Positions 10,401-20,681 of a stretch of 64,000 nt of DNA are shown piece by piece (position 1 is the first letter of the stretch; each line of letters opens with the position of its first letter). The position numbers and the translations under genes are program-made. The stretch comes from Bactericera cockerelli (Eukaryota > Arthropoda > Insecta > Hemiptera > Triozidae): assembly GCA_024516035.1 (NCBI GenBank), contig CM044963.1:24584435-24648434 (forward strand). Reading direction: 5' to 3'. The notes under the pieces are model-generated. The model was not told the DNA's origin and made no database searches. It was given only the letters and a program-made list of their open reading frames with translations.

Positions 10401-10522
10401 TGCCCCGCTGGGAATCGAACCCAGGTCACCATGCGTACAATGCCTAGCGCGCTAACTCACTCTGCCACGGTGACTACTGATATGACCATGCAGTTGAAAG
10501 CGATCTTAAATTTTTGTTTAAA
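10378..10522 (-). mobile_element. SINE C head joined to 5S-SINE tail, inside mariner
   Basis: Minus-strand reading gives a SINE C head (GGCAGAGTGAGTTAGCGCGC, B box GGGTTCGATTCCCAGC). On the plus strand it is followed at about 10483-10522 by GATATGACCATGCAGTTGAA and an A-run, the 3' tail of the 5S SINE. The two parts are in opposite senses. Confidence 0.7.
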
Positions 10523-10649
10523 AAAAACGCTTGCATACGAGTCTGCAACCATTTCGACATTTTCATCTTTACTATTCAAGGTCCAAAACCCAACTGACCA
10601 AATTTCGTATTGTGCGCATGACACACACTTTCCCTCTTCTCTTAGGGTT

Positions 10650-10810
10650 GCAATATCGAAACGAAAATATCGATATTAGGTATATCGATAATATCGAAAC
10701 CATAATATCGATATCCGATATTAGAAGACTTCTCTCCCTTTACAATTCGATATTTCGTTACATAATATCGTTACATAATATCGTTACATAATTTCGTCAC
10801 ATAATTTTGG
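10650..10810. repeat. ATCGATA-rich and CGTTACATAATAT repeats
   Basis: ATATCGAT/ATCGATAT palindromic words recur in 10650-10725, then CGTTACATAATAT-like 13-mers repeat about four times in 10750-10805. It lies within the mariner remnant. Confidence 0.7.
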
Positions 10811-11095
10811 TTATGTGCCAGAGCAAAGACATGAAAATGTCAAAAAATCATCGAAGAGATGTCGGCGATCTCGCGGTCTCTTTGCAGAAGAGTATTTGAA
10901 AACTTCAGGACTCGCTTAGATGAGTGCAAAAACCGAAACGGTGGTCATTTAGACGAAATAATTAAAAAAAAAAAAATTACAACTAATTAGCTTTCTCGTA
11001 AATAAACGATTTCTAAAATATGTTAAATGGTTTTTTTTATACGATTTTTTCAAATGTTAACTAATTCATGGCCCACCCTGTACAATTTTTAATCC

Positions 11096-11168
11096 GTTCT
11101 GGGGTTCGAATTCTAATCTGGAACCTTCCGCAAGGCAAGCGATTATCTTACCTCTGAGCTAATCTTGC
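11096..11168 (-). mobile_element. tRNA-like SINE head fragment
   Basis: The minus strand shows a tRNA-like A box (TTAGCTCAGAGGTAAGATAA) and B box (GATTAGAATTCGAACCCC). It lies just outside the mariner right end. Confidence 0.5.
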
Positions 11169-12119
11169 GCTCAGTGATGATACTGAGAGAAATAGTACAA
11201 ACTGACATTATTGTGATGCTTGCCGTGAGACAGTACTGACAAACTTTAACATTATTTTTTTTTTCTTATTGGTTTCTAGGGATGATTCAAGGTTTGTGCA
11301 GATGTTTGTGGATGATGCGACGTGAACCTAGATTGGCTACAATTGTGATGTCTTTCACCATCGATTTGGGAAGGTTGAAATTTTGAAACTAGCCACCCAC
11401 CGTCCAAATACGTTTGCGGCAACACAGCGCCGGGTTTGAACTAGTAAATATAGAAAACTCACAGAGGAGCAATGTTGCCAGACAACTGGGAACGTTGCCA
11501 CAAACTGTTGGCACCGACAGGAGCCTAGAGTTTGATGAGTTTAAAGCATCCAGAATTTCGCTATCAACAATTAGAAGTGTTATTTGATGCTCAAAAGTGT
11601 TATTTCGACAGTAAAATACGTCGAAAATGCGACGATTGAGACCTCACAAGATAGAGAGCGAAGAAATTTGAGCTGCCAAAACACCTCTCTCGAATTTCCT
11701 GTCAACAAATTAGATTCAGCCTGCAATTAACATCGCCATAGCTGAATAAATATACTCGAATTACTACGCAAATGAGCTGTGAGCCATAAACAATACACTT
11801 AAAAACTTGACATACTAAAGTTTTCTGTTTATCCTGGAACATACGGGGTGATTCGGGAACAGATGGATAAATAATATAAAGGAAAGATCCATCGACTTCA
11901 GCTATTAATAATTCAAATAATGTTGTTTTCGTAATTTTATTCTTCTTATGAATGTAAAATTCCTAATTTTTCAAGTTGTTTTTGAACATAATTCGGGATT
12001 TCGGGACATGGACCTAAGTACAAGCTCATCTCCCCTGCATAGAATGTTTTCTTGAGAAACTCATTTTAAAACATAATACACAATGAATACCCTGTATGAT
12101 TTAAAGAAACACGATCACA
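11169..12119. other. No recognisable feature
   Basis: Mixed-composition DNA without long frames. I found no transposon ends or partner copies within the window. Confidence 0.35.
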
Positions 12120-12575
12120 TGATGATGGGTGATAAGTGTCTGGTAAAAGCATTCACAGAGCTCGAATATCTCCCACTAGAATAGCTTAAGATTCATCATC
12201 AATTACAAAAACATCAACAACAAAAACCAACAACATTAGCATTATCTTCATTGACAACAATCATGGTGGTTGATAACTTGATGAGTGCCTTGCAAAAGCG
12301 TTAGGACAGATCGTACACTATCTCGCATTGAAAAGCTACGAATGTATCACCAACAAAAACCAACAATATTATCATTTAATTGAAAAGAAGAGCAATCAAG
12401 ATAGTTGAAAATTGATGAGATATTATAGCTGTCTTGAAAAACCAACAATTTTATTATTTAAATAACAACAACTAACACAATACTTGATGAGTATATTGCG
12501 AAAGCGTTCACACAGTTCGTACACAATCTCCCACTGTAAAAGCTAAGGATTCAGCATCAACAAAAATCATAATAA
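12120..12575. repeat. Degenerate tandem repeat, three units
   Basis: Units near 12128, 12270 and 12483 share the order GATAA..TGAT, GCAAAAGCGTT, GTACAC(A/T)ATCTCCCACT and AAGCTA(A/C)G(A/G)AT. Unit spacing is irregular (about 140-215 bp). Confidence 0.55.
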
Positions 12576-12948
12576 TGATCATATCACGATATCCTCATCT
12601 ATAATACTAAAAAACAAAATCAAATAACACAACAGCAAAATTACTATCATATTCATTATTACCAATACAAACATTACCAAAATCATCAACACAACTAGAA
12701 CAACAAGATTATCATCATAAATAATCCTAAAACAAGATCAAAATCATTTAATTAGCAATAACATTACAACATTATTATCATTCTCATCACCAACAGCAGC
12801 ATCAAGAACGACGGATGAAGAAAAGGAAGAAATGAGACCTGAAGAAGAGAATCAGGAGCTCTAAGAGAATAAGGCAAAAAAGAAAAAGATTATAACTATT
12901 AAAAACTGTTTTGCTATAAGAAAGAAGATCATTCATGACCATAATACA

Positions 12949-13109
12949 AATTATAATTTACCGACCTCAGGAGCTTGATCGATAAGGTGGCAGACATGTA
13001 ACCAAATCAAGGTTCAAATCAAGCAAAACTTTAGTAATGCGAGTTTGAGTGATTGTGACATCACGATTGTGATCAACACAAATATGTTTTTTTAAATAAT
13101 TATAATTTA
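12949..13109 (+). mobile_element. SINE family A with 12-bp target duplication
   Basis: The SINE occupies about 12961-13097, from CCGACCTCAGGAGCTTGATC to ACACAAATATG plus a T/A tail. AATTATAATTTA flanks it on both sides (12949-12960 and 13098-13109). Confidence 0.9.
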
Positions 13110-13560
13110 AATGAGAGTTTAACACTAGAAACAACATTACATAACTCGGATTCTATTCTACAATAAAAAGAACGCCACATTCATATTTCCCAAATAGTAA
13201 AACATTCAAACTTAACTGTGAATAGCATAGTATGATATTGTTCTTATACTCTTCAAAAATAATAAAATCAAACAAAAGTACTCCTATTTACAATGAAAAA
13301 AAAATACAATAATATCATTCACTATCTCATATGTAGAACACCATTCGTATATTCAACATCATTCAACACTTAAATTATAAATAAGTAGGTACCAAACTGC
13401 TATAACATCATTCACAACTCCACATGTAGAACACATTATTATAACAAGTCACGACGTCAATTAGGCCAGAATAAACATCAGCAATGTGTTGAGCCGTCAA
13501 TCAGGACCCTCGAGATTCTAATAACATTTACGAGTAGCGACAAGACAATCATACTTAAGT
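13110..13560. other. No recognisable feature
   Basis: AT-rich, with weakly repeated phrases (CATTCACTATCTCATATGTAG and a similar one near 13410). Confidence 0.35.
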
Positions 13561-13564
13561 ACTC

Positions 13565-13662
13565 CATAACCTTTTTGTTGTTGTTATTGCAATTGCTTTT
13601 ACAGAGACCCAACACAGCAGAGGGAGTTCACAAAAAAAGGACTTCAATAACCATTTTGTTGT
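13565..13662. repeat. Dispersed repeat shared with 16295-16390
   Basis: TTTTGTTGTTGTTATTG, AATTGCTTT and GAGACCCAACACAGCAGAGG occur in both places, in a different order. The family is unknown. Confidence 0.55.
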
Positions 13663-13669
13663 TGTTGCG

Positions 13670-14208
13670 ATCCCCCAAAAACACCACTTCGTGGTTAAAA
13701 AAAGAAGAACGCCTCACTCAAAAGAATGATTATAATTAGCTAAAAATAAATGATATCAAATTGAGAACACCTTACCCCTTCTCATTCTGTATCTCTGCAC
13801 TCCTCTCTGAATTTATTCCTCTTATGTTTATCTTTCTTTATCCTTTCTAGGGGTCATCCCAAACTTGATTTCTCTTTAAATTTACTTGTTGCACGGCAAT
13901 AAAAAAGGCGGTCGGAGTATGATTTTTCTGAACTTATTTGATTTGAATCGAGAAAATTACACCGCGACCGCCTTTTTTATTGCCGTGCAACAAGTAAATT
14001 TAAAGAGAAATCAAGTTTGGGATGACCCCTAGAAAGGATAAAGAAAGATAAACATAAGAGGAATAAATTCAGAGAGGAGTGCAGAGATACAGAATGAGAA
14101 GGGGTAAGGTGTTCTCAATTTGATATCATTTATTTTTAGCTAATTATAATCATTCTTTGAGTGAGGCGTTCTTCTTTTTTTAACCACGAAGTGGTGTTTT
14201 TGGGGGAT
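13670..14208. repeat. Large near-perfect palindrome (245-bp arms)
   Basis: The left arm (13670-13914) and right arm (13965-14208) are reverse complements, with one single-base length difference in an A/T run. The spacer is about 50 bp. The arms run from ATCCCCCAAAAACACC outside to AAAAAAGGCGGTCG inside. There is no coding content. It could be a foldback or MITE-type DNA element or a local inverted duplication; transcribed, it would form a very stable hairpin. Confidence 0.95.
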
Positions 14209-14770
14209 ATCAGTTCTTTTTGTACGAAAATATAGGTTCATACACTACTGAAACATTATGAATAACAAAAGTAAATAAGCTGGGAAAATGTGAATGTACC
14301 AAGTTGTCTTTTTTTTTAAGATATAGTTTTAGCAGTACGTATTTAATTTTTCTAAGGTCAATATGTATTTGGATCACAGATTTGGCCCCCTGAGTCCCCA
14401 AAGCGAGTAAATAATATATAAATTTGCAATGCAAGACCTTTTGATTCTATACTCAACATGATTAGTTTTATCTTTCAATGCTACGTAGACCTCGGAGCCT
14501 CCTATGAGGGACACTAAAACACCTGGATTTACAAATGCCAAAGAAATTAATTTCTAATCACCTTATCAAGGTGAGGTAATGAGTTCTCTCCCGTTGACCT
14601 TTTCTTACCCGAATTCTCTCCGGCTTGTTGCAGGGGTCACCACGAGTATCTCTCCCGGAAATAAGACCATGCTTTTTTACATGAGGCATTTAAGAAAATG
14701 AAAATTATAAAATTATCATTTTTATATAAGAATCGGCCTTTTATAAGGAAATCTTTTAAATCTCTAACTA
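14209..14770. other. No recognisable feature
   Basis: AT-rich DNA. A minus-strand frame at 14210-14434 has no recognisable motif. Confidence 0.35.
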
Positions 14771-14774
14771 ATGA

Positions 14775-14985
14775 AAGGCAATGCCTTCAGTGTATAGTAG
14801 AGTTAGGTAAAATACATAGAAGGCCATGCCTCAGAAATATAGTAGGGTTAGGGATAATACATAGAAGGCAATGCCTCGGGTTTATATAGGGTTAGGTTAA
14901 TATATAGGCCATACCTTGGGTTTATCATAGGGTTAGGAAAAATACATAGAAGGCCATGCCTCAGGTCTATATCAATGATTCCTAG
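14775..14985. repeat. Degenerate minisatellite, ~50 bp unit
   Basis: AAGGC[A/C]ATGCCT, then TATA(G)TAGGGTTAGG and AATACATAGAAGG, recur four to five times with small indels. Confidence 0.85.
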
Positions 14986-15084
14986 GTGTTTCGATTATAA
15001 TTTTTATGCTAGGTCTAAACTATGTAGGTATAAAATCAGATAAAAATGCAAGCGACGCGACGGGAGACTATTTGGTGTTGATAA

Positions 15085-15260
15085 AACCATGAGCGAGAGA
15101 GAACTCGGTGGTGACGTCCCTTATCAATACCTCACGAGGTATGAGTGTACCCCGGACATAATGGACAGAGAAAAAAAACTTCCCTGAAGGGGATCGAACC
15201 CAAGACATCATGCGTGCAAGCCTAGTATGTTACCCACTTGGCCAAAGTCACTACTTTGTC
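15085..15260 (-). mobile_element. SINE family C
   Basis: The minus strand gives head TTTGGCCAAGTGGGTAACAT, B box GGGTTCGATCCCC, then body CTCTGTCCATTATGTCCGGG and CACTCATACCTCGTGAGG. A stretch related to the family's 3' tail (CACTAAAAATTGTGAC on the minus strand) lies immediately upstream of the head, suggesting two abutting copies. Confidence 0.7.
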
Positions 15261-15461
15261 ACAATTTTTAGTGAGTAGCATCGATATTATGAGATTGTCC
15301 AAAATCAATCTCGTAATGCCGCCACAGGTCATTGCCCAATTCTGCAACTACTAAAATTTTCCTCGCGAGAGTAATGGGGTCGTCATGAAGATCAAATATA
15401 AAGATCGGAAAAACAAAACAACGTTAAGCCCAAATTGAAAATATAGAGCTAAAAAATTTCG

Positions 15462-15535
15462 TCCCCGCCAGGATTCGAACCCATGCTGACTGGGTGGCAG
15501 GTCGAGCATGCTACCAATAGACAAAGTTATCTTCT
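15462..15535 (-). mobile_element. tRNA-like SINE head fragment
   Basis: The minus strand shows a B box (GGGTTCGAATCCTGGCGG) and an upstream A-box-like segment. The body is not matched elsewhere in the window. Confidence 0.45.
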
Positions 15536-16145
15536 AAAGAAACGGACAGAAAATGAACTAACTAAATTAATACTTGGAAACTTAAACATCAAAATTTTGC
15601 AGTGAGAGTGCAAGGTCATCTCGAAAAATACATACTGGCCAAGATCTGACCACTAAGCTAAGGATTCGAAGGTACCTACCCGCCAAAGAAAATGAAAAGG
15701 CCACCAGGTGCCACCCAGTGGACCGGATGAAGGAATAAAATCAATAAAATTGGTATCTGCTCATCAAGATCTTTCATTTGATACCACTTAAGATTAGTAT
15801 TATCCTTCAATTCCCGATTTGGGCTCCCAAAACCCGAGGCCGCCCAAATGGGCCGCCCGCTTATAATTTAGAATTTTTTTTTGGTCCGGGCTCATCTCCA
15901 TTATATCTTGATCACTTTAGACACCTCACTTAATCTTCAGTGCCAAGTTAAAGACACGAAGTCGGGTCTCAAAGGATCCGTATGAAAAAAAAACAGAAAA
16001 AAAAAAAAAAATTATGAATCTTTTCATGTCTTTCACGATTGTTGGGGGGTCTCGAAAATAGGGTTCCCGGTGGCCTAGGAAGTCAAACAAAGAGTCAAAT
16101 CAACTTATTTTTCAACGTAGAGCCCATTTCTGTAATAAAAATCGC
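15536..16145. other. No recognisable feature
   Basis: Mixed DNA with an A-rich run near 15987-16010. No gene or transposon end was seen. Confidence 0.35.
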
Positions 16146-16287
16146 GATTTTTGAAATTCATGTTGCACTTTTCGCTGGCTGAAAGTACATGAAATGCATG
16201 GGAACTATGTTTTCCGTAACCTTACACTCTGCCGGGCTGTCTCTTTCTTTGTATAGGCGTTCTTCACACCTCGGCCGAGGTGTTTGA
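16146..16287 (-). repeat. Dispersed repeat ending in a perfect GC-rich palindrome, copy 1
   Basis: About 140 bp match the reverse complement of 22002-22145. The shared part ends with the palindrome CACCTCGGCCGAGGTG followed by TTTGAT, after which the two loci diverge. A sharp shared end next to a GC-rich hairpin recalls Helitron/Helentron 3' ends, but no canonical CTRR terminus is present. Confidence 0.6.
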
Positions 16288-16294
16288 TATTGCT

Positions 16295-16390
16295 TTTAGA
16301 GAGACCCAACACAGCAGAGGGAATTCACAAAAAAGTCATTCAATAATTTTTTTGTTGTTGTTATTGTAATTGCTTTAGAGACCAAACAGA
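16295..16390. repeat. Dispersed repeat shared with 13565-13662
   Basis: TTGCTTTTAGAGAGACCCAA, CACAGCAGAGGGAATTCAC and TTTTGTTGTTGTTATTG match the sequence left of the large palindrome. Confidence 0.55.
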
Positions 16391-16776
16391 AAACCAGTGA
16401 AGGTGATAAGATTCCGTAAATTCCAAATTAATAGTGACGAGACAACAAAGATGATGAAGCTGCTACAACAACACCAACAATATCCTCAAATACCAAATGG
16501 GTGCGAGAAAAATTAATTTTCCATCCTGTAGCTGTGAAAGAATGGATTCTTAGATCGTCGAATCTAAGAAATGGTTAGACCATAATTATGGAAAAGAAAT
16601 TGATTGTATTTACGGGTGATCTCCGTTCCAATCATTTTCTCTACCAATTTGGTCTAGCCATTCAAAGAGGAAATGATTTTTGTATCCACGCCTCGGTTCA
16701 ATTCCAGAAGGTCCCTGGGAGAATTTTTTTTTATAAAAAAAAATAAGGCGAAACTCGAGTCGGTGAGTGAAAATTT
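16391..16776. other. No gene; short inverted repeat at about 16553-16577
   Basis: TTCTTAGAT, a short loop and ATCTAAGAA form a small hairpin. Otherwise nothing recognisable. Confidence 0.4.
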
Positions 16777-17064
16777 AAAGAATACCTACTGCCAGCGTCG
16801 ATGGCATATTGAATACACCGGTTCCCTTCAGAACACCGAAGTTAAGAGACATCCAGCGAGGTTAAGACTTGGATGGGTGACCATTCAAATTCTAATTCTC
16901 GTGACGCTGGCTTTTCCCGGCCCCACTCAGGCTGGGTGAGCTCAATGTGAGTAGCAGGTTCGTGAGTTTCCTGCGAATGAAGGGTAAAACCCCCGTCGTG
17001 ATATGACCATGGCAGTTGAAAGCGACGTTAAACCCCACTTAAAAAAAAAAAAAGAATACCTACT
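16777..17064 (+). mobile_element. 5S rRNA-derived SINE (family B) with 14-bp target duplication
   Basis: The SINE spans 16791-17040 plus an A-run. It starts GCCAGCGTCGATGGC, keeps the 5S-like AACACCGAAGTTAAG and the C box CTTGGATGGGTGACC, and ends GACGTTAAACCCCACTT-A(n). AAAGAATACCTACT flanks both ends (16777-16790 and 17051-17064). This is the clearest plus-strand reference copy. Confidence 0.96.
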
Positions 17065-17257
17065 AATTTTAAAAATATTAAATATAACATTAATTTGGAT
17101 TTCTAATATGATCCTCGTAACAAATAATAGCAAATATAGAGTTTCTTTAATGAGTTGGCATAAGTTAAAACAAAACCTATACCCTGGTTATAATCAATGG
17201 TATAATTCCACTGATAACTACTGAACTATCCACTATCACAGGTTAAGCGACAATTTC

Positions 17258-17330
17258 CTGCCCTGCATAGGTATAGAACCATTGACCTTCTACTGTTGAG
17301 TCAGATGCTCGTAATAGTGTACCGCGGATA
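17258..17330 (-). mobile_element. Possible decayed tRNA-like SINE head
   Basis: The minus strand has a weak B-box-like stretch (GGTTCTATACC) and an A-box-like region about 45 bp upstream. Strongly diverged. Confidence 0.25.
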
Positions 17331-17417
17331 ATCATGTAATTGGCCAATTATTCTCCTTATCAGGAATGTCGAGGCAGCTGACTGATAGCTAATAGTTTAG
17401 CTCTGGTTATATTTCTA

Positions 17418-17755
17418 CAGGGTGGTCGATTTTTTTTTCAACAACTCCAACACATCTATCAATTTTATTGAAGGTGTTGAATGTCCAAAATAATGGACGT
17501 TGTTCATAAGGACAATGAGGTTGTGTACTGCATTGTAACTGTAATAAGTTTGAAAAGGTTCTATATAATGACTCACTTATCTCAAAAATAATTGGAATAC
17601 TTAACCAAGATTCTGAATTTTATTTTGAAATTATATAAAACTTCATGTTGCATTTGTTTCTATCATCGAATAAAAATAAAAAATCACTTTCCTGAACTGT
17701 TGCCACAAGGCCCTTTGAGCGCTGATGTTCTAATTATACACATTCGAACCACCCT
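17418..17755. mobile_element. Mariner-like MITE, 338 bp
   Basis: TA-flanked ends CAGGGTGGTCGA (left) and the reverse complement of CAGGGTGGTTCGAATG (right). There is no transposase frame. Confidence 0.7.
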
Positions 17756-18299
17756 GTATAAGCAGTTGGTAGTAACCTCTGTTTTAAGCTGAGCTGGCAA
17801 TGTTTTGATAAGTTGGTATCAAATATCAACCACTTTCTAGAGCAATTATGTGAGTGATCAGCGGAATTTCTTGCCTGTCGACAGTATGTGTAGCAGTAGT
17901 AGCACCTATGCTTGTTTGTTTTCAATATTATCTTCCTTAAATGTTTCACATTTGATATGAATGTTCAGCAAAATACCTCGGATACTCACCACTCAAGCTA
18001 AGCTGCTTACTAATCACTTACTTTCACAGGAAGCTATGCCTTGGTCAGTATTTATGTTGGTTGATAATGCCAACTAAAAACTCCTAATGATTCTAATGAA
18101 CAGTCACCTTCTAGGGAAAGAATTTGAGTGGAAAGAGAAAAGAAATTACCTACTTTCCGTGTCCGTGATGACTGTGTCATGGTGGTGGAAGCCACATTTT
18201 CAATTTAGAAAACATCACTACCCCCAGCTGTAGCCAAGCTGGTTACAACAACAATAACAACATATCTCCCCAAAAGTACAAATGTGCTTAGCGGAATTC
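17756..18299. other. No recognisable feature
   Basis: Unique-looking AT-rich sequence. No partner repeats were noticed. Confidence 0.35.
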
Positions 18300-18304
18300 T
18301 TAAC

Positions 18305-18610
18305 TATTCCATAATATTCATTATGGAAAACCAAATGTTTTTTTTTTTTAATATTATTATTATAGATACGTAATACTCGAAACTCGGAAGTAATTAAATC
18401 TTCAAGTCTGTTTCATTGATGAGTGCAACCTACCTCGCACTTGAGTAACACAACTATGAATATTATGGAACTTCTAACTATGAATATAATGGAAAACCAA
18501 ATGTTTTTTTCTTTTTAATATTATTATTTTTATAATACTCAAAAATCGGAAGTAATGAAATCTTCAAGTCTTGATGATTGCAACCTACCTCGCACTTGAG
18601 TAACACAGCC
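18305..18610. repeat. Tandem duplication, two ~160-bp units
   Basis: Each unit contains TATGGAAAACCAAATGTTTT, a T/A-rich run, CGGAAGTAAT(T/G)AAATCTTCAAG and CAACCTACCTCGCACTTGAG. The units differ by indels and point changes. Confidence 0.85.
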
Positions 18611-18861
18611 CAGAGATATTTGGACACGCACCTCTGAACCCAATACACCCACGGCTGGAACAGTTAGCTCGCCATGGGCCGAGACGCCCATATAATTTAA
18701 TAACAGGGCGATTACTATCAGTGGGCGCCCACGCGGCCCATGCAGTACCTGACAAGTGCAGGCAGTTTAGGATAACAATAGCTCTGGCCTAGGACCTGAC
18801 TCACCGGACTAATGGAGATATCCACACATTTCATGTCTCGGCACATGCATATACATACATA

Positions 18862-19471
18862 CAGAGTGGGGCAAAAGTCTGGAAACCCCTGAATAACTTT
18901 CGAATGCCTTCTTCGGTAAACTTAAAATTTTGTACGGTAAACCGGGCTAATAAGACCTTCTTTTAGAGTGGAGTCGATTTTTGTTACCGGCCCCCATGTC
19001 GGGGCCAGGGGGGCCAACTTCATTTTTTTAAATACAAACCCCCACTTTGCGATACATTTTTGGAAAGGTCTTTAGATAAAAAATACATTGGTGCAAATTA
19101 TATTTTTTAAAAATTATTTGTTTGCAAATGACGTCCAACTTTGTGTATGCAGTAAAGTCTGGAAACCCCTGAATATCTTTCGAAAGGACTTTCTCGGTAA
19201 ATTTAAAATTGTGTACGGTAATCCTTGGTAATTAGACCTTATATTAGAATTGGACCGATTTTTTTTACTGGCCCCCATATCCCAAGGTGGAGGTTCGTAT
19301 ATAAAAAAAATAAAGTTGGCCCCCCTGGCCCCGACATGGGGGCCTATAACAAAAATCGACCCCACTCTAAAAGAAGGTCTTATTAACCTGGTTTACCTTA
19401 CAAAATTTTAATTTTACCGAAGAAGCCATTCGAAAGTTATTCAGGGGTTTCCAGACTTTTGCCCCACCCTG
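18862..19471. mobile_element. Foldback MITE, 610 bp
   Basis: TA-flanked inverted ends start CAGAGTGGGGCAAAAGTCTG (left) with a mirrored right end. Inverted similarity extends inward through GTCTGGAAACCCCTGAATA, the GGCCCCCATGTCGGGGCC segment and TTTTAGAGTGGAGTCGATTT, so much of the element could fold on itself. A third partial copy of the end lies inside at about 19150-19220. No transposase is encoded. Confidence 0.85.
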
Positions 19472-19486
19472 TATACAGTGTATACA

Positions 19487-19880
19487 CTATATCGTCGGAT
19501 AGAAGGTAAAACTGACCATCTGCATTTGGACTATTTTTCAGGAGAGCCGCGCAAAGTTTTGGCGTGGCGGGCCTTCCCGAAGAAACCTTCCCGGTGGACT
19601 GTTTTGCGCTCACAATTGAATTTTTCTACTTCATTGCATCGACAAAACCTTGATTTCACCAAATGAATTTTTAAATGTTGGTTTCTTTACCGAAAAAAAA
19701 TAATCCACCAGTCTTTCGTGTAAAAATTGTTTTTCGCTTTTTCCCGCGCATAATATATGTTTGGATACTACCGAACTTTTGATGTTTAGCAGAGTTAGGT
19801 TAATTTTCGACCAGAGTAACGAAAAATCGGAATATGACCAACTGTCACTTGGTCAGTTTTAACTTCTAGCCGACGATATA
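19487..19880. mobile_element. TIR element, ~394 bp
   Basis: Inverted ends of about 31 bp begin TATATCGTCGG and run to AAAACTGACCA, with two mismatches between arms. The interior has no supportable coding frame. Only 15 bp separate it from the preceding foldback MITE. Confidence 0.8.
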
Positions 19881-20029
19881 CACTGTATACAGTTTTATAC
19901 AAGGTGTCCATAAAGTCACAGTGCAACCCCCCCCCCCACCCTGCAGGTCTCCAAATTTTTTTTTTACTATTTAGGAACTATAACAATTTTCACCTGTAAT
20001 AACATAATGGCACTGAGTGTTGGACTCTA

Positions 20030-20430
20030 ACTCAAGATGATCAGGAGAAAATAAGAAGATTCGAAAGGAAAACAATTAGAAGAATCTATGGTGGCGTTCG
20101 AGTGAGCGAGGAAGAATGGCGCATCCGAACCAACAGAGAAATTCAGGAAATCCTGCAAGATGAAGATATTGTGAAGTTTATTAAGTCACAGAGACTCAGA
20201 TGGTTCGGACATGTTCAGAGAATGGAAGATACACGCATGGCAAAAAAAAGTATTGAATGCAAAAATTTATGCCACCTGAAGAAGAGGAAGACCTCGCCTC
20301 CAATGGATGAACCAAGTGGAGGACGACCTGAAGGAGATGCAAGTCACTGGATGGGGATCCGCTGTCAAGGACCAGACGTAAGTGGCAGACGGGGTTAAGT
20401 GACATGCCTGAAATGCCTAAAATGGCAGAG
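20030..20430 (+). pseudogene. LINE reverse-transcriptase C-terminal fragment (RTE-like)
   Basis: Decayed frames encode the C-terminal signature seen in many insect RTE-type endonuclease/reverse-transcriptase polyproteins: SQRLRWFGHVQRMEDTRMA, then after a frameshift in an A-run GRPRLQWMNQVEDDLKEM and GWGSAVKDQT. A further frame shift leads to RRKWQTGLSDMPEMPKMA and a stop. A 3' UTR-like region with an A/T-rich tail, including (AAAT)n, runs to 20596. The catalytic domain lies upstream of this 5'-truncated copy and is absent. Confidence 0.75.
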
Positions 20431-20596
20431 AATGCCTAAGGCATTCTCTGGCATTTTAAAAAGTACATTTAAATTTAAATATTTTTTTTTCTATATCCCT
20501 TTTTTTGTAAATATTGTTAATTTTTTTTATCTTTGTAATTTAGTGTTTTTATTGTAAAAAAAATAAAGAGTAAATAAATAAAATAAATAAATAAAT

Positions 20597-20681
20597 AAGG
20601 ACCGGCTAATCTGGAGGAGAGTGATTGAACAGACCAAGGCCCACCCCGGGCTGTAGCGCCTATCGGTAAGGTAAGGTAACC
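20597..20681 (+). mobile_element. Second LINE 3' end fragment
   Basis: AAGGACCGGCTAATCTGGAG through GGGCTGTAGCGCC and (GGTAA)n is a separate LINE terminus, abutting the first at the shared word AAGGACC (also at 20367). It could be two abutting insertions or a recombination between related LINEs. Confidence 0.55.

Larger units (their letters stand above)
10041..11080 (+). mobile_element. Decayed mariner-type (DD41D) transposon
   Basis: TA dinucleotides flank inverted ends of about 29 bp that begin CAGGGTGGGCCAAGAATTCG at the left, with a slightly diverged right copy. The 1040-bp element encodes only the C-terminal part of a transposase and contains SINE C and 5S-SINE sequence plus an ATCGATA-rich patch. 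The N-terminal DNA-binding domain and first catalytic Asp are missing. Confidence 0.85.

Noticed and set aside
16791..16910. Genuine 5S rRNA gene
   Set aside because: It is only partly like 5S, is fused to a SINE body and poly(A), and has a target duplication, so it is a retroposed derivative.
20102..20398. Intact 98-residue protein
   Set aside because: It is a frameshifted LINE C-terminus; the recognisable motifs lie in more than one frame.
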